The position numbers were made by a program, and so were the translations under genes. From NCBI RefSeq assembly GCF_030297555.1, contig NZ_AP028136.1, forward strand, positions 1,798,001 to 1,862,000: a DNA stretch of 64,000 bases. The letters run 5' to 3'. Source of the stretch: Polynucleobacter sp. HIN5. Lineage in GTDB: Bacteria > Pseudomonadota > Gammaproteobacteria > Burkholderiales > Burkholderiaceae. Below the pieces are notes generated by a model that was given only the letters and a program-made list of their open reading frames with translations, searched no databases and was not told the origin of the DNA. Shown piece by piece: positions 1-11,140 of the stretch (positions within the stretch are counted from its first letter, which is position 1; each line of letters starts with the position of its first letter).

Positions 1-572
1 ACCGAGGTAGTATCTTCAATACTGCCAAATGGGCCGATTCGAACTCGCCAAACTGAGTTTCCATCAACCGCACTTTCACTCAGTTGCGCCTGAATGCCCT
101 GCATCGCTAAATTTGCCTTTTGTGCATCGGCTTCGGTGCGCTGATTAAATACTCCGGTCTGAACATAAAACAAGGTATCCGCTTTGGGCTCAGGCTTCGC
201 TTCGGGGGTCTTACCCGCTGCAATATCTGCAATTGGATCGCGCGCAGGATCGGCTCCACCAATACCGGGAACCTTGGTCTGCAGTGGCTTATTGAGATCA
301 AGCTGAGGTGGAGCAACTGCAGTTTCTTCCTCGGTTTCATTGTCTGATTTTGGTGGAAGAGGCTTCATAAAAGCGGGGGCGCTTGGGGCTCGAACCCCTG
401 GCTTTTCTTGCGGCTGCGATTTCATTAAATACCACGCCACAATGAGTGCTAAACCAACCCCAACAAAAACACCGATCAGAACACCCATGATCATTCCGCC
501 CGACTCGGGTGAGCCCAGCAGTTGGGTCGCATCTCGCTTTTCTAGTGCGTCAGATGATTTAATGTCAGCCAT
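1..572 (-). CDS. SPOR-domain membrane protein (3' end cut by window edge)
   Basis: Translating the minus strand from the ATG at 572 gives an open frame of 190 codons that runs off the window. It reads MADIKSSDALEKRD, then one membrane segment at about residues 28-48, then a Pro/Lys/Glu-rich linker. The last part, beginning FYVQTGVFNQRTEADAQ and containing VWRVRIGPF, is a typical SPOR repeat, a domain that binds denuded septal peptidoglycan. I infer an inner-membrane division or cell-wall protein of the FtsN/DedD type, with the SPOR domain in the periplasm. It starts 48 bases after the argS stop on the same strand and is probably cotranscribed. The start has a purine-rich AGAGG just upstream, though closely spaced. 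Confidence 0.85.
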   Translation of the reverse strand, partial: MADIKSSDALEKRDATQLLGSPESGGMIMGVLIGVFVGVGLALIVAWYLMKSQPQEKPGVRAPSAPAFMKPLPPKSDNETEEETAVAPPQLDLNKPLQTKVPGIGGADPARDPIADIAAGKTPEAKPEPKADTLFYVQTGVFNQRTEADAQKANLAMQGIQAQLSESAVDGNSVWRVRIGPFGSIEDTTS

Positions 573-619
573 GTCCTCTATCTTAACCCTTGCTCAAAAA
601 TGCGAGCAAGCAGACGAAA

Positions 620-2365
620 TTACATCTTTTGTGGGGCACTAACCCCTAAGATTTTTAGGCCATTTTCCAAGACTTGCCGTGTAGCCGCCAACAAGGCTAA
701 GCGTGCCAATTTAAGTTGCTCGTCGTCCACTAAGACGCGGTCTGCGTTATAGAAGGTATGAAAATCCCCGGCGAGTTCGCGCAGATAGAAGGCAACGGCA
801 TGAGGGGCCAAATCGTGCGCGGCATTAGCCAATATCTCTGGATACTCCGACAACCGCCGCAGTAAGTGATCAGCCGCCTTACTGTCCAGCAGACTCAAAT
901 TGGCATGCTCTAAGGCCCTAGACTCCCCACCCCATTGCTGGAGAATCGAACAAATCCGTGCATGGGCATATTGCACATAAAAGACGGGGTTCTCATCATT
1001 CTGTTGCAAAGCTAAATTCACATCGAATACAAACTCGGTATCTGCTTTACGCGAGATCAAGAAAAAGCGAACCGCATCACGCCCTCGCTGCAGCGCCAAA
1101 TTACGCTCATCACCGGTCATTTGTGGGTGAATGCCACCAGACCATTCAACTAAATCTCGCAGCGTGACATACGAGCCAACGCGTTTGGAGAGCTTGACCT
1201 CTTCACCATCGCGAATGACTGTAACCATCTTATGCAACACATAGTCGGGATAGGTGATCGGAATCGGCCAGTCCCGTTTTTGTGCCACCCCCTGTATTCC
1301 AGACCGTACCCGCGCAATCGTGCCATGATGGTCACTACCCTGAACATTAATCACTTTTTCAAAACCGCGACTCCATTTATTGATGTGATATGCCACATCC
1401 GGAACAAAATAGGTATAGGTGCCATCGGACTTGCGCATCACACGGTCTTTATCGTCACCATCTAACGTAGTTTTTAGCCACAAAGCGCCATCTGCCTCAT
1501 AGGTCTTATCAACCGCCCGTAGATCCCCAATCACTTGCTCAACGCTTCCATCGGTATATAAAGAGGATTCCAAATAAAATTGGTCAAATTGCACGCCAAA
1601 GGTTTTTAGATCAATGTCTTGCTCTTTGCGCAAATAGGCGACTGCATATTGACGGATTTGCTCTAGGTCAGACTGATCATAGCCAGCACCTTGGTAGGAC
1701 TCAGCAATCTCAGCAATATATTCACCGTTATAGGCCTCCTTAGGCCAGTTGGGGCTTTTGGGATTTAAACCCTGTAAACGTGCCTGTACCGATAGCGCAA
1801 GATTATGAATCTGAACACCGGCATCGTTGTAATAGAACTCCCGATGCACATTGGTATCTTGGCTGTCTAGAAGATTGGCTAAGGCATCACCGAGAGCTGC
1901 CTGACGCCCGTGTCCAACATGCAAGGGTCCAGTGGGATTGGCAGATACAAATTCAATCATGGCCCGCTTAGGTACGCTCGGGTCTGGCGTACCCATGTTA
2001 TCCCGTCGCCCAAAACGCGCGCCCTCACGCAATACAAGCCCTACTACCGTAGACTTGGCCGCAAGACTCAAACGGAAGTTAATGAACCCAGGCCCAGCAA
2101 TTTCGGCGCTTGCAATTAGTTGTCCGTAGTCTGGAAATTGATTTAATTGGCCAAGAATGGCCTGTGCTAACTCGCGTGGATTGGACTTCCATGCCTTCGA
2201 AATTTGCAAGGCAATATTGCACGCAACATCACCATGGTCAGCAACTTTAGGTCGCTCTAAATGCGGAATCGGAAAATCACCAGCTGCAAGTCCACGCTCT
2301 TGCGCTAAGGCATTCAAAGCATTGGTGATGCATTGCGTGAGCTGAGTTTTTTGGCTGGACAACAT
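620..2365 (-). CDS. argS: arginyl-tRNA synthetase
   Basis: Class I aminoacyl-tRNA synthetase that charges tRNA-Arg in the cytoplasm. At 581 residues it has the usual ArgRS length. An N-terminal Add1-type domain (about 1-110) is followed by the catalytic domain with the HIGH-type signature HVGH at residues 149-152 in the context [13 protein letters not shown]. The KMSKS counterpart is degenerate (VKLSKRVG, near residue 390), as is common in ArgRS. The C-terminal DALR anticodon-binding domain occupies roughly the last 120 residues. Upstream is a divergent DUF1840 gene and downstream the SPOR protein. The ATG at 2365 has only a weak ribosome-binding site, but the N-terminus fits the family. Confidence 0.97.
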   Translation of the reverse strand: MLSSQKTQLTQCITNALNALAQERGLAAGDFPIPHLERPKVADHGDVACNIALQISKAWKSNPRELAQAILGQLNQFPDYGQLIASAEIAGPGFINFRLSLAAKSTVVGLVLREGARFGRRDNMGTPDPSVPKRAMIEFVSANPTGPLHVGHGRQAALGDALANLLDSQDTNVHREFYYNDAGVQIHNLALSVQARLQGLNPKSPNWPKEAYNGEYIAEIAESYQGAGYDQSDLEQIRQYAVAYLRKEQDIDLKTFGVQFDQFYLESSLYTDGSVEQVIGDLRAVDKTYEADGALWLKTTLDGDDKDRVMRKSDGTYTYFVPDVAYHINKWSRGFEKVINVQGSDHHGTIARVRSGIQGVAQKRDWPIPITYPDYVLHKMVTVIRDGEEVKLSKRVGSYVTLRDLVEWSGGIHPQMTGDERNLALQRGRDAVRFFLISRKADTEFVFDVNLALQQNDENPVFYVQYAHARICSILQQWGGESRALEHANLSLLDSKAADHLLRRLSEYPEILANAAHDLAPHAVAFYLRELAGDFHTFYNADRVLVDDEQLKLARLALLAATRQVLENGLKILGVSAPQKM

Positions 2366-2402
2366 AGAAATGAAAGTTTATCAGTGATGGTAAGCTTGAA
2401 GC

Positions 2403-2714
2403 ATGATTCATCAATTTCAGACCAAAAATGCAGCCCCAGTCATTATGCTAGATGATCTGACGTATCGGATTTTTAATGCCATTGGCCGCCCATTCGAGAA
2501 TCAGGGTATTTTTCTACCAGAACAAATTCCGGGATACATCGAACGACTACAGGCCGCCATTGATACTAAACAAAATAACGCATCCAGTTCAGGTACTAGC
2601 GATGACGAGGATCAATCGACCGATTCTGACCCCTTGGGGCGAAGGGCTTACCCGTTTCTTGAACTACTGCGTCAGGCGCTAAAAGACCAGGAGCCAGTAG
2701 TCTGGGGTGTGTAG
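2403..2714 (+). CDS. DUF1840 family protein
   Basis: A 103-residue cytoplasmic protein. I recognise the DUF1840 pattern common in betaproteobacteria: an N-terminal strand ending in PVIMLDD, a middle part with GIFLPEQIPGYIERL, an acidic Ser/Asp-rich linker (about 60-78), and a C-terminal helix AYPFLELLRQALKDQEPVVWG. The function is unknown. It starts 37 bases from the argS start on the opposite strand and its stop lies 4 bases before the stop of the convergent metH gene. Confidence 0.85.
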   Translation: MIHQFQTKNAAPVIMLDDLTYRIFNAIGRPFENQGIFLPEQIPGYIERLQAAIDTKQNNASSSGTSDDEDQSTDSDPLGRRAYPFLELLRQALKDQEPVVWGV

Positions 2715-2718
2715 ACGA

Positions 2719-5460
2719 CTAATCCAAAGAACTGGCTAGCGAACGCTTGATATGATCAAGCGATTGACCGCTTCGCTTAGCTAAATCCTCCGCCTGATCC
2801 ATCCCGATCTTTCCGACATTGAAGTATTGCGCATTCGGATGGGCCAGATAGAAGCCACTCACACTCGATGCAGGATTCATGGCCAATGACTCTGTGAGAC
2901 TCATGCCAATTTCGTCTGCTTTTAAGGCGGCAAACATGGCTTGCTTGACATCATGCTGGGGGCAGGCTGGATAGCCAGGAGCCGGACGAATCCCTTGATA
3001 TTTTTCATCGATTAAATCATCTGTAGTCAGTTGCTCATTAGCTACATACCCCCAAAGATCAGTTCGGATCCGCCAATGCATGAGCTCCGCAAATGCCTCC
3101 GCTAAACGATCGGCCAGCGCTTTGAGCATGATGGCGCTGTAGTCATCGTGTTTAGCCATAAATTGAGCGACTTTTTCGTCAACCCCATGACCCGTAGTCA
3201 CCGCAAAGCAACCTGCGTAATCGCGCACACCACTGGCTTTACTAGCGACATAATCTGCTAAACACCGGTTGGGGCGTATCACACCATCGACGATGGGGCG
3301 CTCGGCTTGCTGTCTTAAGTTATGCCATACAAGAAATGGTTGCGAGCGTTCCTCATCGGCATAAAACAAAATATCGTCACCATCACTATGGGCAGGGAAA
3401 AGACCAATAATCGCATCAGCCTGGAGCCATTGGCCTTTAATGAGTTTTTCCAACATGGCTTGCGCATCCTGGTAGACGCGGCGAGCCTCAACCCCCACAA
3501 CCTCATCATCCAAAATAGCAGGGAATTTACCTGCAAGGTCCCAGGTCTGAAAAAATGGAGTCCAGTCGATAAACTTGGCAATCTCAGCTAATGAGTAATT
3601 TTTAAAGACCCGTCGGCCAATAAATTTTGGCTTAACAGGTTGACTATTCGTCCAGTCAATTGACTCACGATTGGCACGAGCAGCCTCTAGGCTAATTAAT
3701 GGGGTGCTCTTTCGATTCGCATGCTGATGACGAATGCGCTCATAATCGGTCAGCAACTCCTGCACAAACTTTTTCGCACCCTCATCTGAAAGCAAACTTG
3801 AAGCAACGGAAACTGAGCGCGATGCGTCGGGGACATAAACCACTGGGCCCTCATAATGTGGAGCAATCTTAACGGCCGTATGAACACGTGAAGTGGTTGC
3901 GCCACCAATCAGTAATGGGGTTTTTTTCTCCCTGAAATACGCATCCCGCTGCATTTCTTGGGCAACATAGGTCATCTCTTCCAAAGAGGGTGTAATTAGT
4001 CCAGATAGGCCAACGATATCGGCATTTTCCTCCTTCGCCTTCTTTAAAATTTGATCGCAGGGAACCATTACCCCCATATTGACCACTTCAAAGTTATTAC
4101 ATTGCAAGACAACGGTTACGATGTTCTTTCCAATATCATGCACATCGCCTTTGACCGTTGCAATCACGATTTTGCCCTTGGCTTTACTCTCCCCGCCAGC
4201 CGCAACCAATTGCTTCTTTTCTTCCTCGATATAGGGAATTAGATGGGCCACAGCCTGCTTCATCACCCGTGCACTCTTGACCACTTGAGGCAAAAACATT
4301 TTGCCAGCACCAAACAAATCGCCGACCACATTCATTCCATCCATGAGGGGCCCCTCAATCACTTCAATGGGCCTTCCGCCTGAACCCATAATTTCAGCAC
4401 GCAGTTCCTCGGTATCGTCCACAATGAAATTGGTAATGCCATGGACAAGTGCATGGGTTAAGCGCTCGCGCACGGGCGCCTCGCGCCACACCAAATTTTC
4501 TTCTTGCTTGATGCCCCCGCCTTTGTATTGATCCGCGATCGCGAGTAAACGCTCCGTCGGCGTTTGGCCGTCTTTCTCCACAAAGCGGTTTAGGACCACA
4601 TCTTCAACACGCTCTCGCAGCTCAGGGTCTAAGTCAGCATATACGCCAAGTTGACCGGCATTCACAATTCCCATATCCATACCTGCTTGGATGGCATGGT
4701 ACAAAAAGACCGTATGAATCGCTTCACGAACCCGATCGTTGCCCCGGAAGGAGAAGCTCACATTCGACACACCACCGCTTACTTTGGCGGCTGGTAAGTG
4801 TTCTTTAATCCAACGGGTAGCATCGATAAAGTCCACCGCATAGTTATCATGCTCTTCGATCCCCGTAGCAATCGCAAAAATATTGGGATCAAAAATAATA
4901 TCTTCAGGCGGAAAGTCCAGCTCATTCACCAAGATCGTGTATGAACGTTGGCATATTTCTATTTTTCGTTGATACGTATCGGCCTGGCCTTTTTCATCAA
5001 ATGCCATCACCACGGTGGCTGCTCCGTAGCGTTTAATCAATTTTGCCTGCTGCCTAAATTGCTCCTCACCCTCTTTCAACGAAATTGAGTTAACGATCGG
5101 CTTCCCTTGGATGCATTTCAGTCCCGCCTCAATGACAGTCCACTTGGACGAATCAATCATGATGGGCACTCGAGCGATATCGGGTTCGGAAGCTATCAGA
5201 TTTAGAAAACGCACCATCGCCGCTTCTGAATCGAGCATGGCTTCGTCCATATTGATATCAATCATTTGGGCGCCATTCTCAACCTGCTGACGAGCAACCG
5301 CGAGCGCTTCGTCAAATTGATTATTCAAAATCATGCGGGAGAACGCTTTTGAACCGGTCACATTAGTGCGCTCACCAATATTCACAAAGCCAATTTGGGG
5401 CGAAATATTACAAGGCTCTAGCCCAGATAAGCGCATGGGCTGCATCGTTGCTTTGCTCAT
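2719..5460 (-). CDS. metH: cobalamin-dependent methionine synthase, folate/B12/activation part
   Basis: This 913-residue protein carries the last three modules of MetH. The methyl-THF-binding pterin domain (about 20-300) starts with [16 protein letters not shown]. The helical cap follows (about 320-420). The Rossmann B12 domain has the base-off motif DVHDIG at 439-444, with His441 the expected axial ligand of cobalt. The C-terminal SAM-binding reactivation domain (about 600-913) contains [14 protein letters not shown]. The homocysteine-binding module is absent here and is encoded by the gene immediately upstream, whose stop overlaps this start as ATGA. Two-gene MetH is known in Burkholderiales, so this is a natural split and not a frameshift. 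Together they make methionine from homocysteine and methyl-THF. Confidence 0.95.
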   Translation of the reverse strand: MSKATMQPMRLSGLEPCNISPQIGFVNIGERTNVTGSKAFSRMILNNQFDEALAVARQQVENGAQMIDINMDEAMLDSEAAMVRFLNLIASEPDIARVPIMIDSSKWTVIEAGLKCIQGKPIVNSISLKEGEEQFRQQAKLIKRYGAATVVMAFDEKGQADTYQRKIEICQRSYTILVNELDFPPEDIIFDPNIFAIATGIEEHDNYAVDFIDATRWIKEHLPAAKVSGGVSNVSFSFRGNDRVREAIHTVFLYHAIQAGMDMGIVNAGQLGVYADLDPELRERVEDVVLNRFVEKDGQTPTERLLAIADQYKGGGIKQEENLVWREAPVRERLTHALVHGITNFIVDDTEELRAEIMGSGGRPIEVIEGPLMDGMNVVGDLFGAGKMFLPQVVKSARVMKQAVAHLIPYIEEEKKQLVAAGGESKAKGKIVIATVKGDVHDIGKNIVTVVLQCNNFEVVNMGVMVPCDQILKKAKEENADIVGLSGLITPSLEEMTYVAQEMQRDAYFREKKTPLLIGGATTSRVHTAVKIAPHYEGPVVYVPDASRSVSVASSLLSDEGAKKFVQELLTDYERIRHQHANRKSTPLISLEAARANRESIDWTNSQPVKPKFIGRRVFKNYSLAEIAKFIDWTPFFQTWDLAGKFPAILDDEVVGVEARRVYQDAQAMLEKLIKGQWLQADAIIGLFPAHSDGDDILFYADEERSQPFLVWHNLRQQAERPIVDGVIRPNRCLADYVASKASGVRDYAGCFAVTTGHGVDEKVAQFMAKHDDYSAIMLKALADRLAEAFAELMHWRIRTDLWGYVANEQLTTDDLIDEKYQGIRPAPGYPACPQHDVKQAMFAALKADEIGMSLTESLAMNPASSVSGFYLAHPNAQYFNVGKIGMDQAEDLAKRSGQSLDHIKRSLASSLD

Positions 5461-6560
5461 GCCACTTCCTCGGTCCGGTCACTATGAAAAGGCCTAGGCT
5501 TTCTTTTAATCATCGCTTTTGCAATTTGACGAATATGGTCCGGGGTTGTTCCACAACACCCACCGACCAGATTGACTAACCCATCACGAGCAAATTCATC
5601 GACAAGTCCCGAGGTCACTTCGGGGGTTTCATCAAAACCGGTATCACTCATTGGATTTGGTAAGCCAGCATTCGGGTAACATGAGACCGCTGTATCGCAA
5701 ACACGTGCCAATTCAGCAATATAGGGTCGCATTAATGCTGCGCCAAGAGCGCAATTTAATCCGAACGTGAGAGGCTTAATATGGCGCAAACTATTCCAAA
5801 ATGCTTCGACCGTTTGACCCGAAAGAATTCGGCCTGAGGCATCAGTGACCGTTCCTGAGATCATGACCGGTAAGCGCTCACCGGATTCTTCAAAAAACTC
5901 ATCGATTGCAAATAATGCGGCTTTGGCATTCAACGTATCAAAAATGGTTTCTACCAAGAGTAAGTCGACGCCACCCTCAAATAGTCCTTCAACTTGTTCG
6001 CGGTAAGCAGCACGCAAACTATCAAAATTAACATTGCGAGCGCCTGGATCATTCACATCTGGCGAAATGCTCGCAGTCTTTGGAGTCGGTCCAATGGCAC
6101 CAGCTACGAAACGGGGCTTGTCGGCTGTTGAGTATTCGTTGCAGGCTTGACGTGCGAGCTTCGCTGCCTGCACATTCATCTCGCGCGCCAACTCTGGCAT
6201 TTTGTAATCCTCTTGTGCAATCGAAGTGGCGCCAAAAGTATTAGTTTCAATCAAATCAGCACCCGCCTCAAGGTATTGACGATGAATATCCAAGATGGCT
6301 TCTGGTTGAGTAAGCACCAGTAACTCATTGTTGCCTTTGAGATCAATCGGATGATTGGCAAAGCGCTGAGTGGTTTTTAAACCCCGATAATCCTCTTCCG
6401 TAAATTTTTTCTGCTGAATCATGGTCCCCATCGCCCCATCCAGAATTAAGATTCGTTCTCTTAATAAGGCAGGAAGAATGGCGCCTCGGGTATAAGACAA
6501 AGCAGGCTTAGATTGACTTCCTTGGGATTGCATTGGCGCAGAACTCGTATTAATCTTCAT
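5457..6560 (-). CDS. metH: methionine synthase, homocysteine-binding subunit
   Basis: A 367-residue homocysteine S-methyltransferase barrel corresponding to the N-terminal module of MetH. It has the opening signature [13 protein letters not shown] (about 37-49), the NTFGAT element (about 107-112), and the three zinc-ligand cysteines Cys270 (GLNCALGA), Cys335 and Cys336 (GGCCGT). The first 28 residues are a Ser/Gln-rich extension. It overlaps the next gene by four bases, so the two halves are translationally coupled. The 51-base gap to the divergent phaM gene must hold both promoters. I see no riboswitch there, although a small CCCAT/ATGGG hairpin is present. Confidence 0.94.
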   Translation of the reverse strand: MKINTSSAPMQSQGSQSKPALSYTRGAILPALLRERILILDGAMGTMIQQKKFTEEDYRGLKTTQRFANHPIDLKGNNELLVLTQPEAILDIHRQYLEAGADLIETNTFGATSIAQEDYKMPELAREMNVQAAKLARQACNEYSTADKPRFVAGAIGPTPKTASISPDVNDPGARNVNFDSLRAAYREQVEGLFEGGVDLLLVETIFDTLNAKAALFAIDEFFEESGERLPVMISGTVTDASGRILSGQTVEAFWNSLRHIKPLTFGLNCALGAALMRPYIAELARVCDTAVSCYPNAGLPNPMSDTGFDETPEVTSGLVDEFARDGLVNLVGGCCGTTPDHIRQIAKAMIKRKPRPFHSDRTEEVA

Positions 6561-6611
6561 TGACCCATCATTTTATCGATAATGGGATTATTTAGCCCGC
6601 GAGGAGAGAAT

Positions 6612-7046
6612 ATGTTTGGCGCAATACCTGACTTTAACCAAAGCCTAGAAATGTTCAAAACGATGTGGGGTCAGAATGCGAGTGGGGGCCCCGGAGCCTC
6701 TTTTATGCCAGACATGAGTGGTGGCATGTCAGGCTTTAATGGCGCAATGCCAACCTTTGACATTGAGGAATTGGATAAGCGTATCAAAGATCTCAAAAGC
6801 GTTGAGTCTTGGCTGAGCATGAACCTCAATGTTCTAAAGTCAACCATTCAGACCCTTGAGGTGCAGCGTGCTACCCTCATGGCGATCAAATCCTTTGGTG
6901 AGGCGATGGCCAATCCCCCCAGTCCATCGGGCACCGAAGGTTCCTCAGAATCTAAGTCGAGAGAGCGCAAAACCGCCAAATCCCGTCCGCGCTCAAAGAG
7001 CGCTGCAAGATCTTCTGGTGCCACAGATAGTTCAAGTGAGCAATAG
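6612..7046 (+). CDS. phaM: PhaM-like polyhydroxyalkanoate granule regulator
   Basis: Starting at the ATG at 6612 (preceded by GAGGAGAGAAT) gives 144 residues opening MFGAIPDFNQSLEMFKTMWG, the typical PhaM start. An earlier in-frame ATG at 6582 lacks a good ribosome-binding site. A helical segment with DIEELDKRIKDLKSVESWL (about 48-66) is the conserved core. The last 40 residues are a Lys/Arg/Ser-rich basic tail. In Ralstonia, PhaM activates PHB synthase and its basic tail tethers granules to DNA; I infer the same here. No phaC is in this window. Its last 95 bases overlap the 3' end of the convergent metallo-hydrolase. Confidence 0.8.
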   Translation: MFGAIPDFNQSLEMFKTMWGQNASGGPGASFMPDMSGGMSGFNGAMPTFDIEELDKRIKDLKSVESWLSMNLNVLKSTIQTLEVQRATLMAIKSFGEAMANPPSPSGTEGSSESKSRERKTAKSRPRSKSAARSSGATDSSSEQ

Positions 7047-8052
7047 CTTCGCCCATGGCAAAGCTGAGCTGATGGTTATCAAGCGGGCGCCGAAATAAAA
7101 CTGGAATAATCTCATAGGCAGTTCGCGGCTCTTGACAGGCGAACACGGTCTCGCTCAACCGGGCCCGATGATGTTCATGCAATTGCTCAATCCGCTCATG
7201 TAACCCCTGAAATGGTTTGCCATGCGATGGCAAAACGAAGGTATCGGCAGGTAATGAGCGCCAACGATCGATTGATCGTAAATAGAGATCTAAAGGGTTT
7301 GCATCGGGATCGGCATCATAGACACTGACATTGGTCGAGATGCGGGGCAAGACCATATCACCTGAGATAAAGATTCCTAAGGATGCGCAATAGAGCGTGG
7401 CATGTTCAGGTGCATGCCCATAGCCCATCGATACGACCCAATCACGCTCACCGATTTGAATATGGTCACCATCCATAATGCGGCGATACCGTTTGGGCAC
7501 TTCGGGCACTAAGCGACTGTAATAGTCAGCACGACTACGAATACGCTCGAGATCTTCAGCATGCTGCAAGCCATGGCGCGCATAGTGATCAGCCGTTCCA
7601 CCATTACCTGGCGTAGAACCAATCGCAGCGCCGCCCTCCTTGCTGCTTAACCATTGAGCCATCAGAAAGTCACTCATCGAGATCCATAACCCGACCTTCC
7701 AGCGCTCACACAAGTAATGAGCAAGGCCAATATGATCTGGATGCATATGGGTAACCAACACCCGCAAAATAGGTAGCCCTTGGAGATGATTGGCAAAGAT
7801 GGATTCCCAGCACGACTTCGTAAGGTCGCTCGTAATTCCACAGTCAATAATGGTCCAACCCTCTTGGCCATCCAATTGATCCCGTAAGAGCCACAAATTA
7901 ATGTGATCAAGGGCAAATGGCAGGGGCATTCGTATCCAATAGACTCCGGGAGCAACTTCCAGCGTTTCTCCCTGTGCTACTAGGGTCTCCCCATATGGAT
8001 AGACCAATTGCTTTGTTGCATGATTATTGCCTGTGGGGCCTGGCTGGGTCAT
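6952..8052 (-). CDS. MBL-fold metallo-hydrolase
   Basis: A 366-residue metallo-beta-lactamase-fold protein. The metal-binding signature THMHPDHIG is at residues 101-109. Further ligands probably come from GYGHAPEHATLY, FISGDMVLP and LPSHGKPF. A C-terminal winged-helix-like part (about 300-366) ends DGIWRFCALS. This architecture resembles LACTB2-like and betaproteobacterial MBL hydrolases. The substrate cannot be told from sequence, and a thioesterase or glyoxalase II-like role is possible. Its 3' end runs 95 bases into the phaM coding region on the other strand, yet its C-terminal domain looks intact, so I accept the overlap. Confidence 0.85.
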   Translation of the reverse strand: MTQPGPTGNNHATKQLVYPYGETLVAQGETLEVAPGVYWIRMPLPFALDHINLWLLRDQLDGQEGWTIIDCGITSDLTKSCWESIFANHLQGLPILRVLVTHMHPDHIGLAHYLCERWKVGLWISMSDFLMAQWLSSKEGGAAIGSTPGNGGTADHYARHGLQHAEDLERIRSRADYYSRLVPEVPKRYRRIMDGDHIQIGERDWVVSMGYGHAPEHATLYCASLGIFISGDMVLPRISTNVSVYDADPDANPLDLYLRSIDRWRSLPADTFVLPSHGKPFQGLHERIEQLHEHHRARLSETVFACQEPRTAYEIIPVLFRRPLDNHQLSFAMGEAIAHLNYLWHQKILQRSLSADGIWRFCALST

Positions 8053-8089
8053 CTTTGAATCCTAATTAATTGCTAGATACACTCTTAGT

Positions 8090-9880
8090 ATGAACAATCC
8101 GTTTCCAAAACTATTATCCTCGCAAGTCGCTTTTGATATGGCCCAAACCCTGCTTCAGGGGTTCATGCGCCATTACAGTATTTTTAGAGACGCTGGCCGC
8201 TTAGCCAAAGCAGCATTTGAGAACCAAGATTGGCATGGTATTCGCCAACTATTACGTGATCGGATCACTTTTTATGACCAACGGGTCATTGAAACAGCCC
8301 ACCATCTGGAGGTAGAGTTTGATGCCCCTGCCTTGTCCGATGAAATTTGGCAACAGGTGAAATTGCATTACATCGGACTTCTATCCAATCTTCATCAACC
8401 AGAATTAGCGGAAACGTTTTTTAACTCGGTCACCACACGGATTCTTGCAAGCAGGTATTTCAATAACAAATTTATTTTTGTCCGCCCCACGATATCAACC
8501 GAATACTTAGAAAACGATGAGGCGCCCTCAAAGCCGTCCTACCGGGCATACTACCCAGGCGATGTTCAAGGTCTTCAACCGGTCCTAAAAAGTTTGATTA
8601 CCAGTTTTGACCTTCAGAACTCCTTTGAAAATTTAGATCGTGACCTTGACCTAACGACCAAACTTATCAAGCAGTCTCTGTCGGACACAACGAGCTCTAC
8701 AGATTTTCAGATTCACACCTTAAGCACATTATTTTTTCGTAATAAGACTGCCTACATTATGGGGCGCATTATTAATGGAGAAAAGATTTCTCCCCTGGTG
8801 CTGGCTCTGATGCATAACCCAAAAGGTGAATTGGTTATTGATGGCATCTTACTCTCGGAAGTCGATCTGCGTCTCATTTTTAGTTTTACACATAGTTACT
8901 TTTTAGTTGATATGGAGGTCCCATCGGCTTATGTCACATTTATGCGAAGTCTCTTACCGCATAAACCCCGGGCTGAACTCTACAATATGATTGGACTGCA
9001 AAAACACGGTAAGAACCTGTTTTACCGAGACTTTCAGCATCACCTGATGCATTCCACCGATCAATTTCGAATCGCCCCCGGAATTCGGGGCCTAGTAATG
9101 CTGGTGTTTGATCTACCGAGCTATCCCTATGTATTTAAGCTCATTAAGGATTATTTTCCGCCACCCAAAGAAACCTCGCGCGATCAAATTATGGCGAAAT
9201 ACCAATTGGTTAAGCAGCATGATCGGGTTGGACGAATGGCTGACTCTCTAGAATTCTCCAATGTTGCCTTTCCGTTAAATCGGTTTACCCCCGAATTACT
9301 AGCCGAGCTTGAAGAGCACTGTACATCATTGCTTGAGTTCAGCGGTGGCGAAGGCCCTGATGCCGAATTAGTCATCAAACATCTTTATATCGAACGGCGC
9401 ATGACCCCTCTCAATATTCGCCTTCAAGAGGGCTCGCCCGCTGAGGTTGAGGATGGCGTGATTCAGTACGGCGAAGCAATAAAAAATCTCATCGCGGCCA
9501 ATATTTTTCCAGGCGACTTGCTTTATAAAAACTTTGGGGTCACGCGCTATGGACGAGTCGCCTTTTACGACTACGATGAAATTGAATACTTAACCGATTG
9601 CGAAATCCGAGAAGTTCCTGCGCCACGCAATGAGGATGATGAAATGGCAAGCGAGCCCTGGTATCGCATTGGCCCTAAAGATATTTTTCCAGAGACTTAC
9701 AAAACATTTTTGCTCGGCAACGATCAAATCCGTGATCTGTTACTCAAGCACCATGCTGATTTATTTCAACCTGCAATGTGGCAATCGTATAAGAATCGTT
9801 TACTCGCAGGCGAAATTCCTGATTTCATTGAGTATGATCAGTCGTTACGGCTTAGAAATATTTTCCCGGATAACTTCTGA
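8090..9880 (+). CDS. aceK: isocitrate dehydrogenase kinase/phosphatase
   Basis: The 596-residue protein matches AceK along its whole length. This bifunctional enzyme phosphorylates and dephosphorylates isocitrate dehydrogenase, diverting isocitrate to the glyoxylate bypass. An N-terminal regulatory domain (about 1-310) opens with a helical stretch around [15 protein letters not shown]. It is followed by the kinase domain, with the ATP loop [12 protein letters not shown] near residue 330 and the acidic catalytic region [12 protein letters not shown] near 490-500. AceK implies that isocitrate lyase and malate synthase are encoded elsewhere. The stop overlaps the start of the next gene by one base. 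Confidence 0.95.
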   Translation: MNNPFPKLLSSQVAFDMAQTLLQGFMRHYSIFRDAGRLAKAAFENQDWHGIRQLLRDRITFYDQRVIETAHHLEVEFDAPALSDEIWQQVKLHYIGLLSNLHQPELAETFFNSVTTRILASRYFNNKFIFVRPTISTEYLENDEAPSKPSYRAYYPGDVQGLQPVLKSLITSFDLQNSFENLDRDLDLTTKLIKQSLSDTTSSTDFQIHTLSTLFFRNKTAYIMGRIINGEKISPLVLALMHNPKGELVIDGILLSEVDLRLIFSFTHSYFLVDMEVPSAYVTFMRSLLPHKPRAELYNMIGLQKHGKNLFYRDFQHHLMHSTDQFRIAPGIRGLVMLVFDLPSYPYVFKLIKDYFPPPKETSRDQIMAKYQLVKQHDRVGRMADSLEFSNVAFPLNRFTPELLAELEEHCTSLLEFSGGEGPDAELVIKHLYIERRMTPLNIRLQEGSPAEVEDGVIQYGEAIKNLIAANIFPGDLLYKNFGVTRYGRVAFYDYDEIEYLTDCEIREVPAPRNEDDEMASEPWYRIGPKDIFPETYKTFLLGNDQIRDLLLKHHADLFQPAMWQSYKNRLLAGEIPDFIEYDQSLRLRNIFPDNF

Positions 9881-10077
9881 TGATTCGAAACTTAGATGGC
9901 AGCATTGGCTCGCCATGCGTCAACTGGTGTGCAATGAATCCAAGATCAAACTACTGCTATGGCTGCTTTCGAAGCATCGAAGAAATTGCAAATTGGTCTG
10001 TCTTGAGTGAGGCAGAAAAAGAGGCAGTTTGGTTGGCGCTCACCTTACGACAGGCAAGTGCCAACTCTAGCGATTAA
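9880..10077 (+). CDS. DUF1289 small Cys-rich protein
   Basis: A 65-residue protein with the DUF1289 signature. It has SPCVNWC followed by YCYGC, placing four cysteines at residues 13, 17, 26 and 29, then RSIEEIANWSVLSEAEKEAVW. The cysteines suggest a bound metal, probably zinc or an Fe-S centre, but the function is unknown. It starts within the aceK stop (TGATG), so it is probably cotranslated with aceK. Its last 11 bases overlap the convergent acuI. Confidence 0.82.
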   Translation: MIRNLDGSIGSPCVNWCAMNPRSNYCYGCFRSIEEIANWSVLSEAEKEAVWLALTLRQASANSSD

Positions 10078-11050
10078 CGTCCACAATCACCCGACCACGA
10101 ACCTTGCCGTTCATCAAATCTTCAGCATATTGAATACTCTCACCCAAGGCAATTTCCTTAGCAATCGTCATTAATTGCTCAGGTTTACACAAGGATGCGA
10201 GTTGGGCCCAAGCCTCAATACGTTTTTGCTTGGGCTGAGTAACGCTATTGATCCCATAGAGGGTAATGCCCCGCAAGATGAATGGGGCAACCGTAGCCGG
10301 AAAATCCATTCCCTGCGCTAGACCGCAGGCGGCAACTGCACCATTGGCTTTAGTTGCAGCACATGCATTGGCTAAGGTATGACTTCCCACTGAATCAACT
10401 ACTCCTGCCCAGCGCTCCTTCGCCAAGGGTTTACCTGGCTGAGATAAGGAGGCACGATCAATCACTTCGGATGCGCCAAGTGCTTTCAAATAATCTGCTT
10501 CCTCAGGGCGACCACTACTGGCGACAACGGTGTAGCCCAATTGATGTAAAAGACTAATTGCAAAACTCCCTACTCCGCCAGCTGCACCGGTCACCAAGAT
10601 TTCACCATCAGCAGGCTTCAGGCCATGTTTTTCAAGTGCCATAATGCATAGCATCGCGGTGTAACCGGCTGTACCAATGGCTAAGGATTGTTTGGATGTA
10701 AACGCCTTAGGCAATGGAATGAGCCATTCGGACTTTACGCTTGCCAATTGGGCCAAGCCCCCCCAGTGAGACTCCCCCACACCCCAACCGTTTAATACAA
10801 CCAGGTCACCAACTTTAAACTCAGGATTCTTGCTTTCAATCACCTCGCCGGTTAAGTCAATTCCGGGAATCATGGGAAATTGCCGAACGATTGGGCCCTT
10901 ACCTGTAATTGCCAAGCCATCCTTGTAATTTAAGGTGGAGTAATGCACCTTAATACGGACATCCCCCTCTGGAAGGACGCTCTCATCAATATCACTTAAT
11001 TGAGCGCGATAACCTTGTTCGTCTTTATTAATTAAAATGGCTTTAAACAT
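10067..11050 (-). CDS. acuI: acrylyl-CoA reductase (NADPH), MDR family
   Basis: A zinc-free medium-chain dehydrogenase/reductase of the AcuI/YhdH type, 327 residues from the ATG at 11050. It has the GroES-like domain with HYSTLNYKDGLAITG (about 35-50), PGIDLTGEV, and the NADPH-binding GAAGGVGSFA near residue 155. AcuI reduces acryloyl-CoA to propionyl-CoA. An in-frame TTG 12 bases upstream would add MESS, but only the ATG has a GGA element at a normal distance, so I use the ATG. Upstream (11051-11140) is the divergent lipoprotein gene. Confidence 0.9.
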   Translation of the reverse strand: MFKAILINKDEQGYRAQLSDIDESVLPEGDVRIKVHYSTLNYKDGLAITGKGPIVRQFPMIPGIDLTGEVIESKNPEFKVGDLVVLNGWGVGESHWGGLAQLASVKSEWLIPLPKAFTSKQSLAIGTAGYTAMLCIMALEKHGLKPADGEILVTGAAGGVGSFAISLLHQLGYTVVASSGRPEEADYLKALGASEVIDRASLSQPGKPLAKERWAGVVDSVGSHTLANACAATKANGAVAACGLAQGMDFPATVAPFILRGITLYGINSVTQPKQKRIEAWAQLASLCKPEQLMTIAKEIALGESIQYAEDLMNGKVRGRVIVDVNR

Positions 11051-11140
11051 AGAGGATTCCAAAATAGATTAAATATTGAATGCGTGTAGTTTATTAAAAC
11101 CGTTTATCCTACTGTTCCAGGATCGATTATGGGGCTTTTC

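Noticed and set aside
6561..6611. Riboswitch in front of the split metH
   Set aside because: Only 51 bases are available and they are shared with phaM. The single 5-pair hairpin matches no cobalamin or SAM aptamer.
9630..10010. Open frame of 126 codons across the aceK/DUF1289 junction
   Set aside because: A shadow of two well-supported genes in another frame, with no recognisable protein features.
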